Assembly (NCBI GenBank): GCA_004173475.1
Contig: SEBU01000003.1
Location: 124,001-188,000, forward strand
Length of the DNA: 64,000 nucleotides
Direction of reading: 5' to 3'
From: Gammaproteobacteria bacterium
Lineage (GTDB): Bacteria > Pseudomonadota > Gammaproteobacteria > Pseudomonadales > Cellvibrionaceae
Below are positions 49,788 through 58,825 of this stretch, one piece after another (position 1 is the stretch's first letter; every line of letters starts with the position of its first letter). Position numbers and translations under genes: made by a program. The notes beneath the pieces are model-generated. The model worked only from the letters and a program-made list of their open reading frames with translations. It ran no database searches and was not told the DNA's origin.

Positions 49788-50138
49788 TTAAACCAATTTT
49801 TCTTTAATACGAGCAGCCTTACCAGTAAGGTCGCGCAGATAGTAAAGCTTAGCTTGACGTACATCACCACGACGTTTCAAGGTAATGCTCTCGATTTGGC
49901 GCGAGTGAGTTTGGAATGTACGCTCAACACCTACACCGTGAGAGATTTTACGAACAGTGAACGCAGAGTTCAAACCACGACTGCGGATTGCAATTACAAC
50001 GCCTTCAAAAGCCTGTGAACGCACGCGGTCACCTTCTTTTACTTGCACTTGAACTACAACGGTATCGCCTGGCGAAAATTCAGGAACATTGGTTTTCAAT
50101 TGTTCGGCTTCGAGAGCCTGAATAATCTTGTTAGTCAT
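49788..50138 (-). CDS. rplS: 50S ribosomal protein L19
   Basis: 116 aa, beginning [21 protein letters not shown] and containing [15 protein letters not shown], both characteristic of L19. Last gene of the rpsP operon. Confidence 0.98.
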   Translation of the reverse strand: MTNKIIQALEAEQLKTNVPEFSPGDTVVVQVQVKEGDRVRSQAFEGVVIAIRSRGLNSAFTVRKISHGVGVERTFQTHSRQIESITLKRRGDVRQAKLYYLRDLTGKAARIKEKLV

Positions 50139-50170
50139 TGATATTCTCCTAAGAGTCTATAGCTTCACAG

Positions 50171-50965
50171 CTAGAGTGTGTCGTTATCAAGGTCCCGACG
50201 AAAATCCGTCAACAGCTTCTGCTGTTCCTCGGTTAAGTTTATTGCTTGCAATAAATCTGGCCTTTTAAGCCATGTTCGCCCTAGCGCTTGTTTCAAGCGC
50301 CAGCGCCGAATCAGTTCATGGTTCCCAGACATTAAAACCTCTGGAACCCTCCTGCCTTCAAATTCTTCCGGCCGAGTATAGTGTGGGCAATCTAACAAGC
50401 CCGCCGTAAAAGAATCTTGTTCTGCCGACAGTGCGTGCCCTAAAGCCCCCGGAATTAACCGCGTTACCGCATCTATCAACACCATCGCCGGCAACTCACC
50501 ACCGCTTAAGACATAATCACCGATGGACCATTCTTCATCGATAACTGTATCCAGCAAGCGTTCATCTATGCCCTCGTAGCGCCCCGCGATCAAAACCATA
50601 TTGTTGTAACCCGAAAGCTGCACAACACCCGCTTGATCCAGCGTTCTACCCTGTGGCGACAGGTAAATCACTTTAGCTTCACTACCCGCCCAGACTTTGG
50701 CTTCTGCAATAGCATCACGCAATGGCTGCACCATCATCACCATTCCAGGACCGCCACCAAAGGGACGATCATCAACCGTGGAGTGACGATCATGCGCAAA
50801 ATCGCGCGGAGTGATTGTTTTCAGCTCCACCAAACCTTGCTTGAGTGCGCGGCTGGTAATACCAAAGTTGGCGATAGCGCCAAACATATCGGGGAAGATT
50901 GAGATGACCGCAATTTTTAACGGTAAATCACGTTGTGGTTGATCCTTATCTAATTGATCTTCCAC
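50171..50965 (-). CDS. trmD: tRNA (guanine-N1)-methyltransferase
   Basis: 264-aa SPOUT methyltransferase forming m1G37. The trefoil-knot SAM site is [13 protein letters not shown], preceded by [13 protein letters not shown] start at 50965 with GAGGGG five bases upstream; the N-terminus carries about 15 residues more than usual before [13 protein letters not shown]. Confidence 0.97.
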   Translation of the reverse strand: MEDQLDKDQPQRDLPLKIAVISIFPDMFGAIANFGITSRALKQGLVELKTITPRDFAHDRHSTVDDRPFGGGPGMVMMVQPLRDAIAEAKVWAGSEAKVIYLSPQGRTLDQAGVVQLSGYNNMVLIAGRYEGIDERLLDTVIDEEWSIGDYVLSGGELPAMVLIDAVTRLIPGALGHALSAEQDSFTAGLLDCPHYTRPEEFEGRRVPEVLMSGNHELIRRWRLKQALGRTWLKRPDLLQAINLTEEQQKLLTDFRRDLDNDTL

Positions 50966-51012
50966 TACATCCCCTCAATGATTTATTCCGGCCAAAACTT
51001 TAAAACTAAGTT

Positions 51013-51549
51013 TTAAAATTCAGGATCCCAATCAACCAGTATCTCACCTGCAGACAAATCTACTGAAAGTACAAACTGACCTGGAACATAGGGCACTAAA
51101 CGCTCTTTTTGGTCAATGGATTCAGCATCGCCTACAACCACCAACACATCGTTAGCACCTGTTTCAAATAGTTTTGACACAAATCCCAAACGCTGACGAG
51201 CACCGGAGAATTGTGTGTAAACCGCTAAGCCTTCGAGCTGGCTCCAGTAATATTCGCCGTCATCCAACTCAGGAATTTGATCCCGATCGATGGCTATATC
51301 AACTGCAGTGAACGTCAACGCCAAATCGCGATCATCCACTCCGACAATATGTGCAATGAAGGAATCGCCGTGAGGTTTAGCTTCATCAATTTCTACCTTT
51401 TTGACTCCATGAGCAGTTTTCAACCACCAGGGATGATATTCAAAAAGGTTTTCCTGCGGCTCAGTATAAGAATGGACTTTCACCCATCCTTTAATACCAA
51501 AGACTGCAGTTATACGCCCAACGTTGACCAAATTTGAGTTAGCAGACAT
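51013..51549 (-). CDS. rimM: 16S rRNA processing protein RimM
   Basis: 178 aa. The N-terminal RimM fold (VGRITAVFGIKGWVKVHSYT) and the PRC-barrel with EYYWSQLEGL and the C-terminal GEILVDWDPEF are present. Acts in 30S head maturation; between rpsP and trmD as usual. Confidence 0.97.
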   Translation of the reverse strand: MSANSNLVNVGRITAVFGIKGWVKVHSYTEPQENLFEYHPWWLKTAHGVKKVEIDEAKPHGDSFIAHIVGVDDRDLALTFTAVDIAIDRDQIPELDDGEYYWSQLEGLAVYTQFSGARQRLGFVSKLFETGANDVLVVVGDAESIDQKERLVPYVPGQFVLSVDLSAGEILVDWDPEF

Positions 51550-51564
51550 CAGGCATTAATTCAC

Positions 51565-51813
51565 TTATGCAGCTTTTTGGCTTTCTTTAACTAAGGTTGC
51601 AACGCGATCGCTTAATTGCGCGCCTTGACCAACCCAGTGAGCCAAACGATCAGCGTCAATACGCAGTTTTTCTTCTTGACCACGAGCTACAGGATTGAAA
51701 AAACCAATACGCTCTAGAAAACGGCCATTACGTGCGCTACGGCTGTTAGTTACGGTCAAATGATAAAACGGGCGAGCTTTAGAACCGCCACGTGACAGAC
51801 GAATAGTTACCAT
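51565..51813 (-). CDS. rpsP: 30S ribosomal protein S16
   Basis: 82 aa, [19 protein letters not shown]. The longest frame adds 39 residues with no family support; the ATG at 51813 is the normal start. First gene of the rpsP-rimM-trmD-rplS operon. Confidence 0.98.
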   Translation of the reverse strand: MVTIRLSRGGSKARPFYHLTVTNSRSARNGRFLERIGFFNPVARGQEEKLRIDADRLAHWVGQGAQLSDRVATLVKESQKAA

Positions 51814-52089
51814 TGAGGTCTTCTTCCTGTGTTTGTTATGGAGAACAATATGCGCTCTCAGTGAACTTTCTTTAAATACATTAATGCAAAAACGTGACTC
51901 GCACAATAAGGTATGCGAAAGGCGCGGCATTCTAAGGGAAACTTATGGATTTGTATAGACTTGTTCAGCTGTTAAACCACTAGATGTAGTTAATTCTGTC
52001 TATTTGAAAATATTCGGAAGATTGAACTCGTCGTTACCAAATACAGGCCGCGGGCCGCCACCGATTGACAATTTATTAACACTTACATC
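51814..52089. other. Intergenic region upstream of rpsP
   Basis: Holds the probable rpsP promoter (51929-51957) and a leader of roughly 110 bases. No credible gene. The remaining half toward the metalloprotease terminator shows nothing I can name. Confidence 0.5.
51929..51957 (-). promoter_or_regulatory. Probable sigma-70 promoter of the rpsP operon
   Basis: Minus strand TATACA (51957-51952), 17-base spacer, TAGAAT (51934-51929), followed by a GC-rich discriminator (GCCGCGCC) typical of growth-rate-controlled ribosomal promoters. Confidence 0.55.
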
Positions 52090-52125
52090 AAAAAATAAAA
52101 CCCGACGTGACAAAACCGCCGGGTT
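52090..52125 (-). terminator. Terminator of the metalloprotease gene
   Basis: Minus strand AACCCGGCG pairs with CGTCGGGTT (one G-U pair) around a 9-base loop, then TTATTTTTT, about 20 bases after the stop. Confidence 0.85.
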
Positions 52126-52145
52126 ATATTCGCTATAACGAAGCC

Positions 52146-53423
52146 CTAGCGACAGATGCTTCCCCCTACTACCGGAACCTCAAGCTGCTCACCGCGGCCT
52201 TTGTAACCCCAAAGAGTGACAGAAGCGGTTTGCCCAGGGTTGATCACTGAGCTATTGGTTGCGGTGTAGGGATTTCGTCCAGTTACCCGAGCACCACTTG
52301 CATAAGCCAGCCAAACTGACCGCTGATATCCCCAAGAGACAGCCCAACCGTTGATTGGTTGATTACTGATATTGGTAATCCGCACGTCCGCAGAAAAACT
52401 GGTATTACCTTGATTAAGAATACGGTATTCACATTGCGCCAATTCGGAAGCGATGCTACTCCTTTGACTGCTACTTTGAGACGAACGGCTACTGCTTAGC
52501 AACGACCTGGAACTACTGCTGACCGTTAATGAACTACTAGAAATACGAGAGCTACTCAACGATGAACGGCCGCTACTGACAGCCAGCGAGCTACTGCGAG
52601 GTGTACTGCTAATTACGCTTGAAGACCTACTGGAGCTAATATTGCTCGCTGAAGATTGCGATACTGCTGAACGGAACGCAGCGAGTTCGTTTTTCACATT
52701 GTTAATAGCAAGCGCTGCGTACGCTTGATCCGATTGACCAACCGGAACACCACACGGCACACCCAAACAACTGATGTTAGGGTTTGAGAAACGCGCGATT
52801 CTACCATTGGAGCGGTTCGTATATAACCAAGCGTAGGTCATAACGGTTCCGAACAACCCATCCACCCCGTGCCCTAAACCATAAGCATAACGACTACCTG
52901 TGGTATCTCCTTGCCTACGAGAGTGCGCCAGTCCCATATTGTGACCCAGCTCGTGTGCCATGGTTAGTGGACCACAATCAGGCCCAACCACTCCCCAAGC
53001 CCATTCACGGTTAACCGTAAAATAAGCAATGCCGCAGCTACCGGTTTTATGGAGCTGGGTAACAAAGTCTGCGCCGTATTTTGTTCGCAAACTGATTGCT
53101 GCGGAGTCCTGACGAAGATTATCGAGCACTCCCTCCATATCCGATCCATCTTCTTCATGGGCTACCACACCTACCAAACGCAATTTCAGGTCTATTTGAC
53201 TATCGACGTAAACGTTGTTGATTTGCGTCACCCAGTTTTGCATAGCAGTTTCAACCTGCTGATTGAAATAGCTTGATGTGTGACTATCGTAAAGAACGAG
53301 CAAATCCACCTCAGCAGCGTGAACGGTTGGTGCGCAAATACCGAGGGTGGCTACCGCTATTAGAGAGCGGATATTTTGCTTAACTCGATTATTAAACTGT
53401 TGGAGTAACTGCATTTGAAACAT
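52146..53423 (-). CDS. Secreted M12-type zinc metalloprotease with Ser-rich linker and CBM2
   Basis: 425 aa. A signal peptide ends near residue 36 (VHAAE). The reprolysin-like catalytic domain follows directly (VDLLVLYDSHTSSYF), with zinc motif HELGHNMGLAH at about 157-167 and a downstream Met-turn (TVMTYAW). A long poly-serine linker spans about 255-325. The C-terminus is a carbohydrate-binding module family 2, bounded by Cys residues and containing INGWAVSW and VINPGQTASV. The aromatic surface is partly altered, so cellulose affinity is uncertain. The propeptide usual in secreted metalloproteases is missing between signal and catalytic domain. The ATG at 53423 is preferred over a GTG five codons earlier. 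Confidence 0.88.
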   Translation of the reverse strand: MFQMQLLQQFNNRVKQNIRSLIAVATLGICAPTVHAAEVDLLVLYDSHTSSYFNQQVETAMQNWVTQINNVYVDSQIDLKLRLVGVVAHEEDGSDMEGVLDNLRQDSAAISLRTKYGADFVTQLHKTGSCGIAYFTVNREWAWGVVGPDCGPLTMAHELGHNMGLAHSRRQGDTTGSRYAYGLGHGVDGLFGTVMTYAWLYTNRSNGRIARFSNPNISCLGVPCGVPVGQSDQAYAALAINNVKNELAAFRSAVSQSSASNISSSRSSSVISSTPRSSSLAVSSGRSSLSSSRISSSSLTVSSSSRSLLSSSRSSQSSSQRSSIASELAQCEYRILNQGNTSFSADVRITNISNQPINGWAVSWGYQRSVWLAYASGARVTGRNPYTATNSSVINPGQTASVTLWGYKGRGEQLEVPVVGGSICR

Positions 53424-53468
53424 AGCTATTTCTCTCACTGTGAATAACTCGTTATGGTTTTAAAAAAA

Positions 53469-54323
53469 CTAACTTCCAGGTGGTGGCACCATGTCAGTTT
53501 TGCGCCCTTCTTGTTTAAACAATGTGTCGCTGGAGGCAATCCACCCCTGACCATCGTTAGCTTGCAGCACGTAATGACCTTTAGGTGTGTCTATTCCGGC
53601 GAGACTTAGCCCCGGTGTTTGTGTGAGCGTCACTCGCATGACTTCGTCGGTGTTGGTGAGGCGGCCGTGCAAAATAAATCCACCGTTAGGCAAAGGTTCG
53701 CGACTGTCCACCTTCATTTTCAAATTGGCTCCAAGTTGCTCGATGGGTAATTCAAGGGAGTCACCTGGCAACATCACCAAAAGCCGCTCAGGTTTTAATT
53801 CAATGAATTTACGTCCATCACTACGCTGCTCTGGAGTTAAAGGTAACTCCTGAGTCGACTCGGTTGTTGCTTGCCAGGCATTGGGCTCGGCAAGAAGATC
53901 TACTACTTCTTCAGGCTTAAATGATTGCTGGGGATACAAAGTTTCGAGCGCTGTGATTCGGGCATCCAAAGTAGGATAACGGCTGTTATTAACCACCTGA
54001 CCATACCTTTTACGAGCTACGTCTAGTTCTTTTTGAGCAGGTTCGGCAGTGGTGCCAATATTAGAATTTACGTGTTGCTTTGAGACCGAACTGTGATTTT
54101 TGTTTGATGCAACAGTTTGCTTGCCAGACAAAGACGATGTCACAAGTGCACCGCTTCTATTGGTCGTCGAATCTTCAGCAGTTTTTTTGGAGGATAAATC
54201 CGCAACGCGGGAAGCGTCAGAACTTAACTCTTCGTCATGCTGTTGCTGCCAGTAAGAATAAAGACTGTATGAGGGCAGCCCGATGACAGCAACAACGACC
54301 CAAGGTTTGAGATATTTATTCAT
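53469..54323 (-). CDS. Exported/anchored protein, possible trans-acting propeptide of the downstream protease
   Basis: 284 aa, no family recognised with confidence. One N-terminal hydrophobic segment (YLKPWVVVAVIGLPSYSLYSYW) is followed by a Ser/Lys/Thr-rich disordered part to about residue 100 and a structured C-terminal half. That half contains ERLLVMLPGDSLELPI, GGFILHGRLTNTDEVM and KGHYVLQANDGQGWIAS, which resemble, to my eye, the beta-rich N-terminal propeptides of reprolysin/M72 proteases. It lies 46 bases upstream of a protease that lacks such a propeptide and shares its operon, so an inhibitor or folding-chaperone role is proposed. Confidence 0.7.
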   Translation of the reverse strand: MNKYLKPWVVVAVIGLPSYSLYSYWQQQHDEELSSDASRVADLSSKKTAEDSTTNRSGALVTSSLSGKQTVASNKNHSSVSKQHVNSNIGTTAEPAQKELDVARKRYGQVVNNSRYPTLDARITALETLYPQQSFKPEEVVDLLAEPNAWQATTESTQELPLTPEQRSDGRKFIELKPERLLVMLPGDSLELPIEQLGANLKMKVDSREPLPNGGFILHGRLTNTDEVMRVTLTQTPGLSLAGIDTPKGHYVLQANDGQGWIASSDTLFKQEGRKTDMVPPPGS

Positions 54324-55048
54324 AATTACACTACCTCTATCAACTCATACGACGCGTAATAATTAAAACTTAAATAACCGGTAAATTGCGGCGGCGTCAC
54401 CAAAATCATCAAAAATAAAAAAAGTAGTAGCAGCTAGTGCTAGCCGGCCCGAAAGGCGTACCTATTGTTTCTGAACGAATACTGAATTATGCGGAAATAC
54501 GAAAATGAAAAACGAACGCTTTTCACATTTGTTTACATTCCGTAAACATAAATGGTAGTTAGTCACAAAAAAACGTGAAAATTATAAATTTTTTGCTTGG
54601 TGTTTTACAAAATTTGCCGCTTAGATCACAAAAAAAATCGGCGCACGCATCATTCCCTCCAAAACTAACGCACATATTTACCGTTTTTCTTTTGCGTATG
54701 TGGCGCCGTTTGCATTTTTTGACATTTAAACGAAACATTATTTTTTAGGAGAGTTTCCTTTAACACGCAGCTGGAAAATGAGAGGTATTTACATATCAGC
54801 TCGTCATAAAAATTAGAAAGCTGTTTTAACACGATCGCTTCGCTGACGTTAAAAAAAGGAATTTAATACGGAGAGACAAGTGAAATTTTGCAATTGTCAG
54901 AGACAGATTTTTATTTCGCACAATGTAATTAACAGATGAAAATTGAGAAAGCAAATACAACCTTTAAAAGCGGCCATATCGGACAGAATCGATAATTGCT
55001 ATTAGCTTGTTATGTTAAGTATTTTGTAGCTTTATTTTGCTGACGATA
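54324..55048. other. Long AT-rich gene-free region upstream of the protease operon
   Basis: About 720 bases with no frame longer than 60 codons that has an SD. It should carry the promoter and control sites of the 53469-54323 gene. A loosely symmetrical pair GGCGCACGCAT/ATGTGGCGCC lies around 54640-54710. No tRNA, phage or IS remnant was recognised. Confidence 0.5.
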
Positions 55049-55100
55049 AAAATAATAGATGCTGAACTTCCCGTTTAAATTTTACAGCATCTATTATTTT
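55044..55100. terminator. Long hairpin downstream of fabY, probable terminator
   Basis: Perfect 16-base arms AAAATAATAGATGCTG (55049-55064) and its inverse (55085-55100) around a 20-base loop, with T-rich tracts on the minus-strand exit (TTTTTATCG). It lies 40 bases beyond the fabY stop. Confidence 0.7.
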
Positions 55101-55139
55101 CAATATAATTTTATTTATAACCGACAAGGTACCTTTGAA

Positions 55140-57047
55140 TTATTTATTGAACATATCCAAAAACCTATTCTTAATGTCCAAATCAATCGGATGCGTGAAA
55201 CCTGGTAGGGTGACTTTGGACTCGCTAATTTTTATTTGGCTTTCATCAATCAGATTTTTACCGAAGTGATAAATCGTATCGAAATTTCCTTTCAGTGCCT
55301 GTTGGTCATAATCATTCGCTTTTGATGTGGCGGAAGCGCTACGATTTTTGTATGCCTTAACAGAATCTTCACCATAGCGTCGAGTTAGCATGGATTCAAC
55401 CACATGTGGAGCTAACAAATTGGCCGTCGCATTGTTGCCACCAAAACCCTTGGAGTTTAGGAACGCAATATCAATAGGCGAATTTTTTCGATCCATATCG
55501 GTATTAGAAATTTTAAGGCGATCTGCAAATACATCATCAGCAACTTTGTCGATAGTTTTAATTCCCGGAATTAACCCGTATTTAAAAATACCCAACGACG
55601 AAATTAATTGTTCGCCACTTGCGGCCGATAATGAGTGGCCGACGTATGCTTTTACTGCAGACACTGGCCAATTGGTAATCCCAAAGGTTTGTGCAACTTG
55701 ATCAAAAATTTGTGATTCCGTCACTCGGTTCTGCGGTGTACTTGAACCGTGCGCTTGAATCATTGACCGCTCACGTACAGCTTCATCGCCAAGTAATGCA
55801 CGTGCAGCAGCGACTGCTTTCGCCATAGTGATATAGTTGCCTGGACCAGGTGCGGAGATAGATTTTTTAAAACCGTCTGCATTGATAAAAACATCGCTCA
55901 CAGCGCCGTGAATATTCGCACCTAATTCCATCACTAACGCATCATCCATCAGCACTATGTATTGGCTGGCTTCCGCCATGGTAAAACCTGCATTTTCGCC
56001 GAAAGGACGGCTAGTGCGACGTGGATCAGCCTGTTCGGAGTTATCCAACTTTTTCAACTTATCTTCACTGGCCAGTGCACCCATAGTGGCGTAACCGTCG
56101 ATAATTTCCGGCAGGATGGGCGCCTCCGCATTACCCACAACCGCAACGCGACACTTACCGCTGACGATATCTTCTACAGCAGCCCGAAGGTTATAAAGGA
56201 AGGAGGCGCAAGCGCCGACAATTGCTCCCGTATGGCCAACGCTTCCAAGAATGTAAGCGTTAACAAAATCCGCAGGCATAGTGTTCAAACCCAACGGGCA
56301 CTGTTTCGTACTTACGCGCCCGCCTTTCAAACGCGCTTGTAATAAACCGCCGAAACCATTCTCATCCATTTGACTCATCACATTACTGGCATAAACACCG
56401 ATTTGGTCGGGCTGGACGGCATCCATAATGGTTTGCCATTCAATACCAATGGATTGCACCGCATCAGAGGCGCCTATAACGGCAAGCTGCAATGCACGGG
56501 GGTGATAATGAGAGTTGTAGAGTGAGCCTGGATCAAAACCGCGCGGCAATTGGCCAGCAGATTTAACGGGTAATTCACGATAGCTATCAAATTTAACTTC
56601 TAGACCACCCGGTGCATGTACACGTACGCGGTCTTCATCAAGATCTTTCAATTGCCAGGTCGAAGGTACGGGTTCTGGAAGATCGCGGCGACGTATATCA
56701 AATACCAAAGGCTCGTTGCTCGCCCCAAGCACCGCATTCTTCTGCCAATGGGCGGCATCGACATCGAAAAAAGTTTTCTCTATACGACGAATTAAAGTTC
56801 CGTCCAATACTGCAGCACCGTACCGCGCTTCAATTTGCTCAAGCGTTAAAGCATTTCCATTTTCATCTTGGTAATTATCTCCCTCATATTTCACCAATCC
56901 CATCATGACCGCCAATCCGGCCAAGGTTTCCTGACGATCGCGAGCAGGTAAACTTTCGATAACCATTCGACGATAGGCATGATGGCCGGAGCTGCGACCA
57001 GCCGCACTAAAACCGCCAAAACCAACAATAATAGGAAGATGGGACAT
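55140..57047 (-). CDS. fabY: Beta-ketoacyl-ACP synthase FabY (fatty-acid initiation)
   Basis: 635-aa condensing enzyme resembling P. aeruginosa FabY: MSHLPIIVGFGGFSAAGRSS and ETLAGLAVMMGLV at the N-terminus. Catalytic Cys280 is in VGACASFLYN, with histidines in IQAHGSSTPQN and KAYVGHSLSAA. FabY condenses acetyl-CoA with malonyl-ACP, substituting for FabH. The ATG at 57047 gives the family length; the longer frame adds ten unsupported residues. Divergent from an AraC-type gene. Confidence 0.9.
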   Translation of the reverse strand: MSHLPIIVGFGGFSAAGRSSGHHAYRRMVIESLPARDRQETLAGLAVMMGLVKYEGDNYQDENGNALTLEQIEARYGAAVLDGTLIRRIEKTFFDVDAAHWQKNAVLGASNEPLVFDIRRRDLPEPVPSTWQLKDLDEDRVRVHAPGGLEVKFDSYRELPVKSAGQLPRGFDPGSLYNSHYHPRALQLAVIGASDAVQSIGIEWQTIMDAVQPDQIGVYASNVMSQMDENGFGGLLQARLKGGRVSTKQCPLGLNTMPADFVNAYILGSVGHTGAIVGACASFLYNLRAAVEDIVSGKCRVAVVGNAEAPILPEIIDGYATMGALASEDKLKKLDNSEQADPRRTSRPFGENAGFTMAEASQYIVLMDDALVMELGANIHGAVSDVFINADGFKKSISAPGPGNYITMAKAVAAARALLGDEAVRERSMIQAHGSSTPQNRVTESQIFDQVAQTFGITNWPVSAVKAYVGHSLSAASGEQLISSLGIFKYGLIPGIKTIDKVADDVFADRLKISNTDMDRKNSPIDIAFLNSKGFGGNNATANLLAPHVVESMLTRRYGEDSVKAYKNRSASATSKANDYDQQALKGNFDTIYHFGKNLIDESQIKISESKVTLPGFTHPIDLDIKNRFLDMFNK

Positions 57048-57162
57048 GCAAACAACCTCAGTAATATCAATACTCACAGTCTATTAATACCAAAACACAA
57101 AGTCATGGTTGTTTTAGCCATATTAAATGGTATTTTAGCCAAAACGATTAAGATTAATTCAT

Positions 57163-58173
57163 ATGCAAGTTACCAAAGTTACCTTTATTCTCCTGGACAA
57201 CATGTTGGCAACGAGCGCCACCCTACCCTCCGAAATGCTGCTAGCCGCCCAAAGCGCTGCCGCGAAGCGTGGCAAAGCCAATAGTGGGGCGCCGAACCCT
57301 CCGCCAATTCAGATACGCACAGCTAGCCTCGATGGGGACCCTGTATTAACACGCTCTGGATTACGCTGGCAGCCGGACGGCGCGCTTTCGGACTTTACCG
57401 GCAATCAAATAATTTATATTCCGGGCTTGTGGCGTAATCCCAGACCCCTCGTTAGCAAAAGCGAAGCTGTATTGGAGTGGCTAAAGGGGGAGCATCAAAA
57501 CGGTGCGCTCATCAGCGCAGTTGGCACCGGATGTTGTTTTTTAGCGGAGGCTGGGCTTCTAAATGGCAAGGCTGCCACAACCCATTGGCACTACTTTGAC
57601 CAATTCCAAAAGGACTATCCATTGGTGCATCTCAAACGCCAATATTTCATTACTCAAGCTGGAAATATTTACTGCGCTGCAAGCGTAAACTCGCTCGCAG
57701 ATTTAACAGTGCATTTTATTCAACGTTTATTTGGAAAAGAAATTGCCAGCCACGTAGAAAGACATTTTTCGCACGAAATTCGTCGCGCCTACGAGGTAAC
57801 AGGATTTTTTGAGCAAGAACATAATCGGCATCCCGATGAGGACGTCACACAAATTCAAATATGGCTACAAGATAATTATTATCGAGATATTAACATCAAT
57901 CAGTTGGCGGAAAAATTCGGGATGAGTACTCGCACTCTCAATCGTCGATTTAAAGCAGCTTTAGGAGTTTCGCCACTTAATTTCTTACAAGAAGCAAGAA
58001 TCAATATTGCCAAGGATTTATTAAAAACCAGCAACTTGTCCATTAACGAAATTGTTTATAAAGTGGGTTATCAGGATGCTGCTTTTTTTTCGAAATTATT
58101 TAAAAAATATCTAGCCACAACACCTGTTTCCTATAGGGAGACCGTTCGGGCAAAATTATTTAGTACAAAATAA
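57163..58173 (+). CDS. GlxA-type AraC regulator with DJ-1/PfpI domain
   Basis: 336 aa. Residues 1-190 form a class I glutamine amidotransferase-like domain with the nucleophile-elbow Cys in GTGCCFLAEAG. Residues 230-330 are the AraC double helix-turn-helix (ININQLAEKFGMSTRTLNRRF ... INEIVYKVGYQDAAFFSKLF). Divergent from fabY across 115 bases, so control of fabY or autoregulation is plausible; the ligand is unknown. Confidence 0.92.
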   Translation: MQVTKVTFILLDNMLATSATLPSEMLLAAQSAAAKRGKANSGAPNPPPIQIRTASLDGDPVLTRSGLRWQPDGALSDFTGNQIIYIPGLWRNPRPLVSKSEAVLEWLKGEHQNGALISAVGTGCCFLAEAGLLNGKAATTHWHYFDQFQKDYPLVHLKRQYFITQAGNIYCAASVNSLADLTVHFIQRLFGKEIASHVERHFSHEIRRAYEVTGFFEQEHNRHPDEDVTQIQIWLQDNYYRDININQLAEKFGMSTRTLNRRFKAALGVSPLNFLQEARINIAKDLLKTSNLSINEIVYKVGYQDAAFFSKLFKKYLATTPVSYRETVRAKLFSTK

Positions 58174-58204
58174 AAACCTCGTGCAATTATTTGCACGAGG
58201 TTTT
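58173..58204. terminator. Bidirectional terminator between the AraC gene and ibpA
   Basis: Perfect 14-bp stem AAAACCTCGTGCAA with TTGCACGAGGTTTT around a TTAT loop; T runs exit on both strands between convergent genes. Confidence 0.92.
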
Positions 58205-58221
58205 GAAAAGCTACATTAACA

Positions 58222-58701
58222 TTACGCAGCTGCTACATTCACACTAGTTTCTGCAGCAACTAACTTCTCTTGCTGAGCCGCCACGCCAATAGGGATATTA
58301 CGAGGCTTCATGGCTTCCGGAACAATACGCTGCAAATCTATATGTAGTAGGCCGTTTTCATAATTAGCGGACTGTACCTGAACATGATCGGCTAATTGGA
58401 AACGACGTTCAAAACTACGCGCCGCTATACCTTGATGCAAGTAGGTCCGTTTTTGTTCTTCTGCAGTCTTGTTGGCAGACACGGTTAAATTGTTTTGATT
58501 CACTTCAATATTAACTTCAGAACGGTCAAACCCTGCCACTGCCATAGTGATACGGTATTTGTCTTCACCCGTTAATTCAATATTGTAAGGCGGATAACTT
58601 GGCTGAGATTGTTCAGCGCGGTTCAAATTATCAAGAATGTTTGCCATACGATCAAAACCAATGGCGGAACGATATAATGGAGAAAAATCAAAGCTACGCA
58701 T
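58222..58701 (-). CDS. ibpA: Small heat-shock protein, IbpA/Hsp20 family
   Basis: 159 aa with an alpha-crystallin domain (YNIELTGEDKYRITMAVAGF to LHIDLQRIVPE) and the C-terminal I-x-I motif IPIGV. The N-terminus MRSFDFSPLYRSAIGFDRM is that of enterobacterial IbpA. It binds unfolding proteins for later DnaK/ClpB rescue. A sigma-32 promoter and a probable ROSE element lie upstream. Confidence 0.95.
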   Translation of the reverse strand: MRSFDFSPLYRSAIGFDRMANILDNLNRAEQSQPSYPPYNIELTGEDKYRITMAVAGFDRSEVNIEVNQNNLTVSANKTAEEQKRTYLHQGIAARSFERRFQLADHVQVQSANYENGLLHIDLQRIVPEAMKPRNIPIGVAAQQEKLVAAETSVNVAAA

Positions 58702-58790
58702 AAAAATATCCTCAAAAGAGCAATATGTAATTTGACCTATCGAATGATCAAGTCATTAAATTTTTTGTAACCCTCTAACGAGCGATTACA
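58702..58790 (-). promoter_or_regulatory. Probable ROSE-type RNA thermometer in the ibpA leader
   Basis: The predicted leader ends in TTGCTC (58723-58718), a 4-base loop and GAGGAT (58713-58708), seven bases before the ATG. The U-U/C-G-C-U segment pairing with the AGGA SD is the signature of ROSE thermometers of ibpA genes. The upstream leader contains further self-complementary stretches. Confidence 0.65.
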
Positions 58791-58797
58791 AAAATAA

Positions 58798-58825
58798 ATA
58801 TGTAGCCGATAAATTTAGTTTCAAG
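58798..58825 (-). promoter_or_regulatory. Sigma-32 (RpoH) promoter of ibpA
   Basis: Minus strand CTTGAAA (58825-58819), 13-base spacer, CTACATAT (58805-58798) against the consensus CTTGAAA-N11-16-CCCCATNT. Predicted start of transcription near 58790 gives a leader of about 90 bases. Confidence 0.75.

Noticed and set aside
52440-52670. Serine-codon repeats as a DNA tandem repeat or CRISPR-like array
   Set aside because: In-frame low-complexity linker between catalytic and carbohydrate-binding domains; no fixed repeat/spacer periodicity.
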